A DNA stretch of 64,000 nucleotides. Source: DASUSH01 sp963785155. Lineage in GTDB: Bacteria; Actinomycetota; Thermoleophilia; Solirubrobacterales; 70-9. Location of the stretch: positions 1 through 64,000 of the forward strand of contig CAWAUB010000009.1 of the NCBI GenBank assembly GCA_963785155.1, given 5' to 3'. The position numbers and the translations under genes are program-made. Of this stretch, positions 52,377 to 60,063 are shown piece after piece. The notes beneath the pieces are model-generated. The model saw only the letters and a list, made by a program, of their open reading frames with translations, did no database searches and was not told the origin of the DNA. The first letter of the stretch is position 1. Every line of letters starts with the position of its first letter.

Positions 52377-53168
52377 GTGGCGAGAGTGAGCTACGAGCGC
52401 GCCGGCGCGGCGGCGGTCCTGACGATCACCCGCCCCGAGCGGCGCAACGCCGTCGACCGGCACGCGGCCGAGGAGCTCCTCGAGGGCTACCGGCAGTTCG
52501 AGGCCGACGACGACGCCCGCGCCCTCGTCCTGACCGGCGAAGGCGATCAGGCCTTCTGCGCCGGCGCGGACCTGAAGGCGCTCGCGGAGGAGGGGCCGCA
52601 GGCGACGCCGGAGCAGGCGGCCGCCTGGGTGGACAAGCCCGAGGGCCCGATGGGCTTCACGAGGCTCACACCCTCGAAACCGACGATCGCCGCGATCTCC
52701 GGCTGGTGCCTGGCGGGCGGCCTCGAGCTGGCGCTGTGGTGCGACCTGCGGATCGCCGCCGACGGCGCCAAGCTCGGCTACCCCGAGCGGCGCTGGGGCG
52801 TGCCCCTGATCGACGGCGGCACGCAGCGACTGCCGCGGATCGTCGGCCTCGGCCGCGCCCTGGACATGATCCTGAGCGGCCGCATCATCGAGTCCGACGA
52901 GGCGCTCGACTGGGGCCTCCTCAACGAGGTCGTCGAGCCGGGCAAGCACCTCGAGCGGGCGATCGAATACGCCGAGGGCCTCGCCGCCTTCCCCCAGCTC
53001 ACGATGCTCTCCGACCGCCGCGCCGCAATCGAGGGCTCGACGATGGAGCTCGAGGCCGGCATGGCCCACGAGGCCAAGCTCGGCCGCGAATCGATCGCCG
53101 CGGGCATCGAAGGAGCCGCCCGGTTCGCGGGCGGCGAGGGCCGGGGCGGCAAGGGCGCGGGGGTTTAG
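52377..53168 (+). CDS. Enoyl-CoA hydratase/isomerase family protein (crotonase)
   Basis: A 263-residue crotonase-fold protein. The first oxyanion-hole segment is GDQAFCAGADLKALAEEG and the second is SGWCLAGGLELALWCDLRIA, with the Gly-Gly pair. RRWGVPLIDGGTQRLPRIVG replaces the position of the usual Glu-containing catalytic loop, and Asp/Glu placement suggests an isomerase/hydratase variant. It would act on acyl-CoA thioesters. The GTG start follows the 29-base palindrome. It overlaps the end of the convergent DUF559 gene by four bases. A second crotonase is encoded at 55189. Confidence 0.9.
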   Translation: MARVSYERAGAAAVLTITRPERRNAVDRHAAEELLEGYRQFEADDDARALVLTGEGDQAFCAGADLKALAEEGPQATPEQAAAWVDKPEGPMGFTRLTPSKPTIAAISGWCLAGGLELALWCDLRIAADGAKLGYPERRWGVPLIDGGTQRLPRIVGLGRALDMILSGRIIESDEALDWGLLNEVVEPGKHLERAIEYAEGLAAFPQLTMLSDRRAAIEGSTMELEAGMAHEAKLGRESIAAGIEGAARFAGGEGRGGKGAGV

Positions 53169-53979
53169 GCGGCGCGGGCGAACTGCGCTCGTAGGGAGGG
53201 CGGCGACGGCGGACGGCTGGTCGGTCACCTCTCGGTAGGTGAAGCGCAGGACTACGAAGCCGCGCCGCTGGAGCTCGCGGTCACGCCGACGATCCGATTC
53301 AAACGACGCTCGTGAGGAGTGGAACTCGTAGCCGTCGGTTTCGACGATGAGGCGTTCGGCGCGCCAGAGGAAGTCGACGGTGTAGGGACCGACCCTGGCG
53401 TTCACCTCGGGGCGTGGGAGGCCGGCGTCGCGGACCAGCTTCAAGAAGAGGCGTTCGAGGTGGCTGCGGGTCGGCTCTTTGTCCCAGCCCATGTCGGCGA
53501 GGGTGCGCTCGCGGGTGGTGACCGGGATGTTGTGGCGGAGGGTTGTGTCCTTGGCGGGGAGGTCGCTCGAGCGGTGCAGGACGATGCCGGAACGGCGGGC
53601 TCTGCTGCCGGCCTCGGGGATCGTCACGTGGGAGACGGCGGGCGCTCGAGGGGTAAGGGAGCCACAGAGGGGCCGCGGACTCGTGGGAGAGAACTGCCTT
53701 CGGGCCGCAGGCGAAGACCGCGGCGATCCAGCGCCCTTCCTGGGAGAGATTCGTGTGGCCGACCGCGTAGACTCCACGGTAGAGGCGGTGAAGACGCCCG
53801 GAGCGCAGTCGACGCTTGACCATCGTCGGCGATAGCCCCGCCCGGCTGAGCTGATCGACACGGATCACACCGTGCTGCCGCGCGGCAATCCGAGAGACGT
53901 CCCGGTCGAGATCGGCGGGTTTCGGGTCCACATGACCTATAAGTCGCCGATGGCGCTTCGCGCCCCCCTCCACGGCCAT
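53165..53979 (-). CDS. DUF559 endonuclease-like protein with AbiEi-type N-terminus (frameshifted near 53660 and 53195)
   Basis: About 270 residues after repair. The N-terminus is RDVSRIAARQHGVIRVDQLS, then RRLRSGRLHRLYRGVYAVGH, the helix-turn-helix plus AbiEi-like region. After LW near 53660 the frame changes (one missing G) to GSLTPRAPAVSHVTIPEAGS. The DUF559 nuclease-like domain follows: YTVDFLWRAERLIVETDGYE and RRRDRELQRRGFVVLRFTYR, with the Asp and Glu-x-Asp pattern of PD-D/ExK relatives. One extra C near 53195 brings the end LRAQFARAA and stop at 53165. These proteins are frequent in Actinobacteria. Defence or repair is guessed, not shown. Confidence 0.75.
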
Positions 53980-54022
53980 GTCGCACTCCCTTACCGGCCG
54001 CCGTTTTTCGTCCCTCGGCCCC

Positions 54023-54865
54023 CTACTCAGGAATCCGGAAGCCCGTCAACAGGCGCTTCTCGGTTTCGCCCTGGACCTCGGCGACGACCTCCACGTGGTC
54101 CTCGAGCGGTGTGCCGCGGAGCTTCGTCGCGAGCAGGTCGTCGACCTGGAAGATTCCGGCGGAGTTGTTGAGGAGGATCTCGATCCGGACCGCGCGGTCC
54201 TCGCCGTGCTCGATCTTGACCTCGTCGATCGCAGCCGCGGAGAGGGAATGGATGCCCTGGCGGCCCGCCTCGACCGGGATCCGGGAACGGCCCTCGGCCA
54301 TGTCGAGCGCGTCGGCGACGCGGACGACGCCGGCCTCGAGCGTGTACGGCTCGCCGCGGCGGCGGTGGCCGATGATGCAATGCAGGGCCTCGGCGATGAC
54401 GACGGTCAGCTCGGGCTCGGAGTAGGAGTCGGCGAGCAGCTCGCGCAACTTCGGCTCGACCAGGAAGAGGCTGTAGGCCTCGTGGTCGGCACGGTGGATC
54501 GACATGCCGGTGTCGTGGAGGAGCGCGCCGGCCGCGATCACGATCTCCGCGTCGCGGGCGGTCATGCCGTGGTCCGCCGTCATCGCGCACTCGACCCCCG
54601 CGCGGTCCAGCAGCCGGAATAGACGGAGGGAGATGTTGAGCACGATCTGCACGTGGACCCAGGAGTGGTCCGACATGCCGAGCCGGCCGGAGGTGACCTG
54701 GGCCATGTGCCACCAGGCGCGCACCTGCTCGTCGGCATTGACCGCGTCGAGGAAGCGCTCGAGCTTGCGGTTGCCGCGGGTCGGCACCTTCACCTTCGCG
54801 TCGGCGATCGCCTCGCGCGGCGTCATGCGCCGCTCGTCGGGGCCCTTGTCCTTCTTCTTCGCCAC
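54023..54865 (-). CDS. HD-domain phosphohydrolase-like protein
   Basis: About 280 residues. The HD metal site is GMSDHSWVHVQIVLNISLRL (His), AAGALLHDTGMSIHRADHEA (His-Asp and further His) and, later, VVRVADALDMAEGRSRIP (Asp). Around it are long helices, and a C-terminal beta-rich part reads IEILLNNSAGIFQVDDLL. The substrate may be a nucleotide or phosphoester. GTG at 54865 (AKKKDKGPDERRMTPREA) was chosen; in-frame codons upstream to 54934 would overlap a divergent small gene. The family is usual in Archaea and Actinobacteria, with no fixed function. Confidence 0.8.
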   Translation of the reverse strand: MAKKKDKGPDERRMTPREAIADAKVKVPTRGNRKLERFLDAVNADEQVRAWWHMAQVTSGRLGMSDHSWVHVQIVLNISLRLFRLLDRAGVECAMTADHGMTARDAEIVIAAGALLHDTGMSIHRADHEAYSLFLVEPKLRELLADSYSEPELTVVIAEALHCIIGHRRRGEPYTLEAGVVRVADALDMAEGRSRIPVEAGRQGIHSLSAAAIDEVKIEHGEDRAVRIEILLNNSAGIFQVDDLLATKLRGTPLEDHVEVVAEVQGETEKRLLTGFRIPE

Positions 54866-54923
54866 AGGGATAACTATCGCCGAATCCTCCGCTTCGCGTC
54901 CGGTTCGGCTCGATCTCATCTGC

Positions 54924-55154
54924 ATGAGTTTCACCGTCCGCAGGCGGAGCTACTTTCCGCGCAAGGTGTCCAGCCAGCGGCCAGCCGCCATCTGTCCCTG
55001 CACCGGCTTGACGATCCCCGAATGCAGCTGCCAGCGCTGCGTCGAGGAGCAGCTGCGGACCTTCCGCCCCCTCCAGCGGCCGAGCCTGAAGGCGGTCCCG
55101 CCTCCGGCGCAGCGAGAGTTGCGGCCGGGCGAGGGCGACCGCCGCGCGGCGTAG
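54924..55154 (+). CDS. Small Cys-rich hypothetical protein
   Basis: A 76-residue ORF with a basic head (SFTVRRRSYFPRKVSSQRPA) and a cysteine cluster ICPCTGLTIPECSCQRCVEE that could bind a metal. The tail is Pro/Arg-rich. The ATG is 58 bases from the divergent HD-protein gene, and the ORF ends 34 bases before the crotonase gene. The composition of the tail is only weakly protein-like, and the opposite strand is also open, so the call is tentative. Confidence 0.4.
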   Translation: MSFTVRRRSYFPRKVSSQRPAAICPCTGLTIPECSCQRCVEEQLRTFRPLQRPSLKAVPPPAQRELRPGEGDRRAA

Positions 55155-55188
55155 ACAGCACGCCTGACTCGGTTTAGGCTCGCGAGCC

Positions 55189-55926
55189 GTGCCCGCCCTG
55201 CTGTCGATCGAGCGCCGTGACGAGGTCGCGCTCGTCACGCTGCGGCGACCCGAGAAGCGCAACGCGCTCTCGATCGACCTGCGGGTCGAGCTTGCGGATG
55301 CGTTCGCCGCGCTGAGCGAGGACGAGGGCGTCGGCTGCGTCGTCCTGACGGGCGCCGGACCGGCCTTCTGCTCGGGGATGGACGTCAGCCAGTTCGGCGG
55401 CGACCTCGAGAACCGCGCGCGGCTGGTGGAGACGAGCACGGCGGCCTTCGAGGCGGTCGGCGACTGCAAGCGGCCGGTCATCGCGGCGGTCAACGGCGCC
55501 GCGCTCGCCGGCGGCTTCGCCCTGGCGCTTCTCTGCGACCTGCGGATCGCCTCCGGCTCGGCGACGCTCGGCTACCCGGAGCTGCCCCGCGGGATACCGC
55601 CGAGCTACGCGGCCGCGCGCGCCGTGCTGCCGGCGACGGTGGCCCAGGACCTCTGCCTGACCGGACGCGTGATCAACGCGAGCGAGGCTGCTCGGCTCGG
55701 CGTGGTCCGCGAGGTCGCCGAGGGAGATGTCGTCGCCCGCGCGCTCGAGCTGGCCGAGCGGATCGCGGGGCTGCCGCGCACGGCCATCCTCGAGACGAAG
55801 CGCAGGACCCTGCTCGAGCGCAGCCACCTGTGGGGCTTCCTCTTCGCCGACGAGCGCCGCGTCTTCCGCCGCGCGCTGCTCGGCGAGGAGGAGCCGGAGG
55901 ACGGCGAGAACGGCGAGGCGGCCTGA
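55189..55926 (+). CDS. Enoyl-CoA hydratase/isomerase family protein (crotonase)
   Basis: A 245-residue crotonase. Oxyanion segments are TGAGPAFCSGMDVSQFGGDL and NGAALAGGFALALLCDLRIA, and LGYPELPRGIPPSYAAARAV follows. It lacks the classical Glu pair of mitochondrial enoyl-CoA hydratase at the usual points, so the reaction type is unsure. The GTG start at 55189 encodes MPALLSIERRDEVALVTLRR. It stops four bases before the convergent SpoIIM-like gene. With the other crotonase and the acyl-CoA dehydrogenase at 58870 it suggests fatty- or aryl-acid oxidation genes scattered in this part of the chromosome. Confidence 0.9.
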   Translation: MPALLSIERRDEVALVTLRRPEKRNALSIDLRVELADAFAALSEDEGVGCVVLTGAGPAFCSGMDVSQFGGDLENRARLVETSTAAFEAVGDCKRPVIAAVNGAALAGGFALALLCDLRIASGSATLGYPELPRGIPPSYAAARAVLPATVAQDLCLTGRVINASEAARLGVVREVAEGDVVARALELAERIAGLPRTAILETKRRTLLERSHLWGFLFADERRVFRRALLGEEEPEDGENGEAA

Positions 55927-55929
55927 GCC

Positions 55930-56634
55930 TCAGGCGATCGGCGAGGCGGCCTCGAGCAGGCGAGGCCAGACGGTCAGTTCGATCACGGCGGCGCCGATCA
56001 GGACCGGTATTGCGATCGCGACGGTGACGAAGGTCGCGGCGAGCAGCTGATCCCACTCGTCGCGGCGGCTCGCCACCAGCCAGGCGGCCAGCGGGAGGAA
56101 TAGAGCGACGAGCTCGAGCACCGCGTGCGGGAGCACCGTGAGCACGAGCATGCCGGGGTCGAGCTGCAGGTTGAACGCCAGGTCGGCGCCGATCGAGCCG
56201 AGGATCCAGGCCTGGGTGACCAGCGAGAAGACGGTGACGATGCCCACCCAGGCGATCGCGATCACCCCGGCCTTCTCGTGGATCGCCCGGGAGAGACCGG
56301 TCCTGCGATCCGCCTCGAGCCTCATCGAGGAACCCGCGATGAAGCCGGCGACGCACGCGGTGGCGTGCAGGGCGAGCACGAGCCCGTTGCCGGCGAGGAT
56401 GAAGCCGAGGTCCCCGGCGTCGGCAGCGCTATCGAGGCCGGGGATGTAGAACCCCGTCGGATCGGGCGTCACCGATGACGCGACCGCGAACACCGCAGCG
56501 AGCAGCCCGACCGCGATCAGGAAGCTGAGCGCGACCCAACGCCCGAGGACAGGGCCCGGGCTCGCCTGCCAGCGTTCGAGCGTGCCGCGCGTGTTGCGGA
56601 TGCCCTGTACGAGGACGTAGTCGTCTGCCGCCAT
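55930..56634 (-). CDS. Stage II sporulation protein M (SpoIIM/DUF95)-like membrane protein
   Basis: A 234-residue protein with five to six hydrophobic helices. The family region is GDLGFILAGNGLVLALHATA, then GILVTVFSLVTQAWI-like (AWVGIVTVFSLVTQAWILGS) and MLVLTVLPHAVLELVALFLP, a conserved Pro-His-x3-Glu sequence. SpoIIM recruits a peptidoglycan hydrolase complex in Bacillus; homologues in non-sporulating Actinobacteria are unexplored. The position next to an Rpf-like transglycosylase on the same strand, separated by a terminator, is suggestive. The ATG is at 56634. Confidence 0.8.
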   Translation of the reverse strand: MAADDYVLVQGIRNTRGTLERWQASPGPVLGRWVALSFLIAVGLLAAVFAVASSVTPDPTGFYIPGLDSAADAGDLGFILAGNGLVLALHATACVAGFIAGSSMRLEADRRTGLSRAIHEKAGVIAIAWVGIVTVFSLVTQAWILGSIGADLAFNLQLDPGMLVLTVLPHAVLELVALFLPLAAWLVASRRDEWDQLLAATFVTVAIAIPVLIGAAVIELTVWPRLLEAASPIA

Positions 56635-56667
56635 CCCCTATTCCATCGGCAGGTCACGCGAAAACGA

Positions 56668-56697
56668 GAGAGCCCCGGCCGGGTGGCCGGGGCTCTC
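56668..56697. terminator. 13-bp GC-rich stem-loop terminator
   Basis: GAGAGCCCCGGCC at 56668-56680 and GGCCGGGGCTCTC at 56685-56697 pair perfectly around a GGGT loop. It lies 25 bases after the stop of the Rpf-like gene on the minus strand and upstream of the SpoIIM-like gene, so it terminates the Rpf-like transcript. Confidence 0.82.
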
Positions 56698-56721
56698 GGT
56701 GCGTCTGGTGTGGGCTTACGG

Positions 56722-57345
56722 CTACTGGCCGCAGATGGGCCAGGGGGAAGATCCGGCGCGCGCGTAGAGCATCGAGGCGCGCATGTCCTGCTCGGCCTCG
56801 GAAGCCTCGGCGGGGTTGCCGGAGCCACCGACGGAGGCCCAGGTGCCCTCGTCGAACTGGTACTTGCCGTAGTAGCCCGCGGCGTTCACCGCGGTCGGGT
56901 CGCCGCCCGACTCACAGGACGCGATCGCGTCCAGGGTCGACTGGGAGACGCCGCCGACCAGGCCGAAGTCGCCGCTCGCGGCCGACCCGCCGGCCTTCTC
57001 GGCCTCGGCGACCTCGTCGCGGAGCTCGGGGACCTCGTCGGTCAGCTCGTCGAGCTTCGGCTCGCCGGGCTCGGCGAGCAGATTCGCCTTCGGCTCGGCA
57101 TCGAGCTTGCGGGCATCGGCGTAGAGCTCGCGGTAGCGACCGCTCAGCTCGTCCGTCCTGTGGTCGTTGATCGCCCGGTTCAGCTCCTGGCCTTCACGCT
57201 CGATCAGCTCGATCTCAGCCGCCTTGCGCGGACCGCCGGCACTCGCGTGCTCAGTTTCATCGGCAGCCGTGGCCGCGGTCGCGACGACGCCCAGGCCAAG
57301 CCCGATCGTGCTCACGACGGCAGCGATATTCGCCTTCTTCTGCAC
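56722..57345 (-). CDS. Resuscitation-promoting-factor-like transglycosylase
   Basis: A 207-residue secreted muralytic protein. The signal peptide is ANIAAVVSTIGLGLGVVATA. A helical, coiled-coil-like region follows (EIELIEREGQELNRAINDHR, DELTDEVPELRDEVAEAEKA). The C-terminal 75 residues form an Rpf/transglycosylase-like domain: LDAIASCESGGDPTAVNAAG with the catalytic Glu, YYGKYQFDEGTWASVGGSGN and MLYARAGSSPWPICGQ. GTG at 57345 is the better start, because GGAGGTGG lies just upstream; that sequence would be coding if ATG 57360 were used. The leader is structured and a perfect CRP-like site lies upstream. It cleaves peptidoglycan glycan strands during growth or resuscitation. Confidence 0.88.
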   Translation of the reverse strand: MQKKANIAAVVSTIGLGLGVVATAATAADETEHASAGGPRKAAEIELIEREGQELNRAINDHRTDELSGRYRELYADARKLDAEPKANLLAEPGEPKLDELTDEVPELRDEVAEAEKAGGSAASGDFGLVGGVSQSTLDAIASCESGGDPTAVNAAGYYGKYQFDEGTWASVGGSGNPAEASEAEQDMRASMLYARAGSSPWPICGQ

Positions 57346-57418
57346 GGGAACCACCTCCATTCACGAGAGCGCCTCGCTCATCGAGCCGCGCTTTCGCGGC
57401 CGATCCCTGCGAGGAGGT

Positions 57419-57498
57419 GCTCGTACAAGCCCCCGGGCGGTTAGCTTTTAGCTCGTGTGCGTGCCCTTGGCACGCGCCCGGGGAGTGATCCGTACGAA
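57419..57498 (-). other. Candidate structured 5' leader RNA of the Rpf-like gene
   Basis: On the minus strand three nested pairings are possible: GTTCGTAC with GTACGAGC (outer), CCCCGGGCG with CGCCCGGGG (9 bp, perfect) and CGTGCC with GGCACG (inner hairpin). An unpaired segment GAGCTAAAAGCTAAC follows the inner hairpin, and GGATCACT lies in the outer internal loop. A further hairpin GCCGCG-AAAG-CGCGGC lies between this and the start codon. It does not match the ydaO pattern seen at 51557. The nested stems with single-stranded loops look like an aptamer. Confidence 0.45.
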
Positions 57499-57528
57499 CG
57501 CAGGTTCGCGGGATATTTGGAAATTGTG

Positions 57529-57544
57529 TGTGACCCCGGTCACA
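57529..57544. promoter_or_regulatory. Perfect CRP-consensus palindrome TGTGA-N6-TCACA
   Basis: TGTGACCCCGGTCACA matches the consensus in both half sites and extends symmetrically by one more base on each side. It lies upstream of the structured leader of the Rpf-like gene on the minus strand and just before the putative start of the divergent CDP-alcohol transferase. In mycobacteria Crp controls rpfA, which supports a similar link here (inference). Confidence 0.6.
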
Positions 57545-57545
57545 C

Positions 57546-58283
57546 TTGCAAGGAAACGCTCACATTAGTGCCGAGAGCAACAAGCAGGGCGAGCCGGCCG
57601 ACAAGCGCGGCGTCGAGGCCGAGCGCGAGCCCAACTTCCTGCTCGCCCGCTTCGAGCGCCGCTTCCTGCCGTGGCTGGCGGGCAAGCTGCCGCGCTGGAT
57701 CCTCCCCGACGACCTGACCGCGATCGGGGTCCTCTCCGCCTTCGGCATCTGCGCCGCCTACCAGCTCTCGAACGACAACGATGCGTTCCTCTGGGTCGCC
57801 AGCGCGCTGCTCGTCGTCCAGTGGCTGGGCGACAGCCTCGACGGCACGCTCGCCCGGGTCCGCGGCATCCAGCGGCCCAAGTACGGCTTCTACCTCGACC
57901 ACATGGTCGACGCCATCTCGACGGCGGCGATCGGGATCGGGCTCGGCCTCTCCCCCTTCATGCTGCTCTCGGTCGGCACGCTGATCGTCGTCGCCTACCT
58001 GATCCTCTCGATCAACGTCTACCTCGAGAGCATGGCGTTCGGCCGCTTCCGGATCGGCTACGGCCTGCTGGGCCCGACCGAGATCCGCGCAATCCTGATC
58101 ATCCTCAACACCGCCCTCGCGCTGAAGCTCGGCCTCGACTTCACCATCGCCGAGGTCCAGCTCACCGTGCTCGACGCGATCGGGCTCGGGATCGCCGGCG
58201 TGATGATCGTTCTGCTGATCGGCCGCGCGTTCGGCAACCTGCGCGAGCTCGCCCGCTCCGAGCCCTCCGCTCCGCGGCAATGA
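57546..58283 (+). CDS. CDP-alcohol phosphatidyltransferase family protein
   Basis: About 245 residues with six membrane helices. The family motif D-x2-D-G-x2-A-R...G-x3-D-x3-D is complete: WLGDSLDGTLARVRG, then YGFYLDHMVDAIST. The enzyme attaches an alcohol headgroup (inositol, glycerol or similar) to CDP-diacylglycerol; the acceptor is unknown. The start is unclear. TTG 57546 is the only usual start in frame but lies against the CRP-like site and has no ribosome-binding sequence. AAGGA does precede an ATT at 57564, so a mutated ATG is possible. Its stop overlaps the ATG of the next gene. Confidence 0.85.
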   Translation: MQGNAHISAESNKQGEPADKRGVEAEREPNFLLARFERRFLPWLAGKLPRWILPDDLTAIGVLSAFGICAAYQLSNDNDAFLWVASALLVVQWLGDSLDGTLARVRGIQRPKYGFYLDHMVDAISTAAIGIGLGLSPFMLLSVGTLIVVAYLILSINVYLESMAFGRFRIGYGLLGPTEIRAILIILNTALALKLGLDFTIAEVQLTVLDAIGLGIAGVMIVLLIGRAFGNLRELARSEPSAPRQ

Positions 58284-58873
58284 AGGTCCTCGCCTTCTCC
58301 GACCTGCACTGCGACCTCGGCATGGCGGCGAGCCTGGTCGAGCGCAGCGCCGAGGCCGACGTCGTCATCGCCGCCGGGGACCTCGCCTCGGTCCACGAGG
58401 GGCTAGAGCCGACGGTCGACGCGCTGAGCGCGATCGACACTCCGACGATCCTCGTCCCCGGGAACAACGAGACCGAGGATGCCCTCCGCGCAGCGTGTGC
58501 CGGCTGGCCCGCCGCGACCGTCCTGCACGGAGGCAGCACGGAGATCGGCGGAGTCACCTTCTTCGGGCTCGGCGCGGGGATCCCGATCACGCCGTGGGAC
58601 TGGAGCTTCGACCTCGACGACGAGGCGGCGGCCGCCGCTCTGGCTGATTGCCCCGCGGGCGCGTTCCTTGTCCTCCACTCCCCGCCCTACGGCCACGTCG
58701 ACTCGAGCCACGGCCGCCACCTCGGCAGCGCCGCGATCGCCGCGGCGATCGAGGATCGAAAGCCGCGGGTCGCCGTCTGCGGCCACATCCACGAGAGCTG
58801 GGGGGAGCGCAGCGAGATCGGCTCGACTCCGGTGTTGAACCTCGGGCCGGACGGGATCGAGATCGACGTCTAG
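58280..58873 (+). CDS. Calcineurin-like metallophosphoesterase
   Basis: A 197-residue soluble phosphoesterase. The metal-binding motifs are in order: KVLAFSDLHCDLGMA (D-x-H), VVIAAGDLASVHEG (G-D), ILVPGNNETEDALR (GNxE, in place of GNHE), FLVLHSPPYGHVD and VAVCGHIHESWG (GHxH). The compact size is that of YfcE/Icc-type enzymes acting on phosphodiesters. The ATG overlaps the transferase stop (ATGA), so the two are coupled. The genes might jointly handle phospholipid intermediates, though nothing proves it. The gene ends overlapping the convergent acyl-CoA dehydrogenase stop. Confidence 0.88.
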   Translation: MKVLAFSDLHCDLGMAASLVERSAEADVVIAAGDLASVHEGLEPTVDALSAIDTPTILVPGNNETEDALRAACAGWPAATVLHGGSTEIGGVTFFGLGAGIPITPWDWSFDLDDEAAAAALADCPAGAFLVLHSPPYGHVDSSHGRHLGSAAIAAAIEDRKPRVAVCGHIHESWGERSEIGSTPVLNLGPDGIEIDV

Positions 58874-60063
58874 CGCCCGTAGGACTTCGGCAGGCCCAGC
58901 GAGTGCTCGGAGACGTAGTTGAGGATCATCTCGCGGGAGACCGGCGCGGTACGGGTCACGCGCACTCCCCACCACAGGTCGGTCAGCCCGTACTCGAGCG
59001 CGAAGCCGTTGCCGCCGTGCGCCTGGATCGCCCGATCGACGCACTTGATCGCGGCCTCGGCCGCCGAGTACTTGGCCATGTTCGAGGCCTCCCCCGCGCC
59101 GGGCGCGCCGGCGTCGTAGAGCGTCGCGGCCTTCTGGGTCATCAGCTTCGCCAGCTCCAGCTCGATCTTCGCCTCGGCGAGCGGATGCGCGACCGCCTGG
59201 TGCATGGCGATCGGCTCGCCCCAGACCTCGCGCTCGCGGGCGTAGTTCGCAGCCTTCTCGAGCGCCAGGCGCCCAACGCCGAGCGCGATCGAGGCACCCA
59301 TGATCCGCTCCGGGTTGAGCCCGTCGAAGATCGGGCCGAGGCCGCCGTTCTCGCCGCCGACCAGCCGCTCCTCCTCGATCTCCACGTCGTCGAAGTAGAG
59401 GGTCCACTGGCGATCGGGGCCGATGAACGGCATCGGGATCACGTCGCGGGTGAAGCCTGGCGCGTCGACGTCGACGATCGCCAGCGACGGGAGCCCAAGC
59501 GAGCCGTCCTCGAGCCGAGTCCGGGCGACGACGAGGACGGCGTCGGCGTCCTCGACCCCGGAGATGTAGGTCTTCTGCCCGTTCAGGACGAGCTTGCCGT
59601 CCTTGCGGGCCAGCGACGTCTTCAGCTTGTGGGAATTCGAGCCGGCGTCCGCCTCCGTGATCGCGAAGGCGAGCTTCGTGGTGCCCGCGCCGATGCCCCG
59701 CAGCCAGCGCTCCTTCTGCACGTCGGAACCGTGCTTGGTCAGGATCGAGCCGGCGATCGCCGGGGAGACGACGATCAGAAGGAGCCCGTTGCCGGTCGCC
59801 GACATCTCCTCGGCGACCGCGGAGAGCGCCGCCATTCCGAGCCCGCCGCCGCCCCACTCCTCGGGGATGTTGACTCCCATGTAGCCGCGCTCGGCCAGGT
59901 CATCCCAGAGCTCAGTGGGCGGCTCGCCCGTCTCGGTCTTCCCCCGCGCGTACTCCGGGCCATACGAGGCGCAGATCGCCGCGACCGTCTCGCGCAGGAG
60001 CGCCTCCTCGTCGGAGGGACGCAGGGGGAGGGCGGGGAACTCGGCCTTGGACGCGGTCGCCAT
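58870..60063 (-). CDS. Acyl-CoA dehydrogenase
   Basis: A 397-residue flavoenzyme. N-terminal alpha domain: PEEWGGGGLGMAALSAVAEE. Beta domain: LAFAITEADAGSNSHKLKTS (FAD and substrate contacts), then KLVLNGQKTYISGVEDADAV. C-terminal helices: GVGRLALEKAANYAREREVW, then AIQAHGGNGFALEYGLTDLW with the conserved Gly-Gly. It oxidises acyl-CoA to enoyl-CoA and passes electrons to ETF. The catalytic base position is not unambiguous from reading alone. It begins at ATG 60063, directly after the stop of the DUF445 gene, in the same direction. Confidence 0.92.
   Translation of the reverse strand: MATASKAEFPALPLRPSDEEALLRETVAAICASYGPEYARGKTETGEPPTELWDDLAERGYMGVNIPEEWGGGGLGMAALSAVAEEMSATGNGLLLIVVSPAIAGSILTKHGSDVQKERWLRGIGAGTTKLAFAITEADAGSNSHKLKTSLARKDGKLVLNGQKTYISGVEDADAVLVVARTRLEDGSLGLPSLAIVDVDAPGFTRDVIPMPFIGPDRQWTLYFDDVEIEEERLVGGENGGLGPIFDGLNPERIMGASIALGVGRLALEKAANYAREREVWGEPIAMHQAVAHPLAEAKIELELAKLMTQKAATLYDAGAPGAGEASNMAKYSAAEAAIKCVDRAIQAHGGNGFALEYGLTDLWWGVRVTRTAPVSREMILNYVSEHSLGLPKSYGR

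Noticed and set aside
52353..53861. 502-residue minus-strand ORF opposite the crotonase gene
   Set aside because: Its N-terminal part includes the real DUF559 domain, but the long C-terminal part is antisense to the crotonase and ends only by chance.
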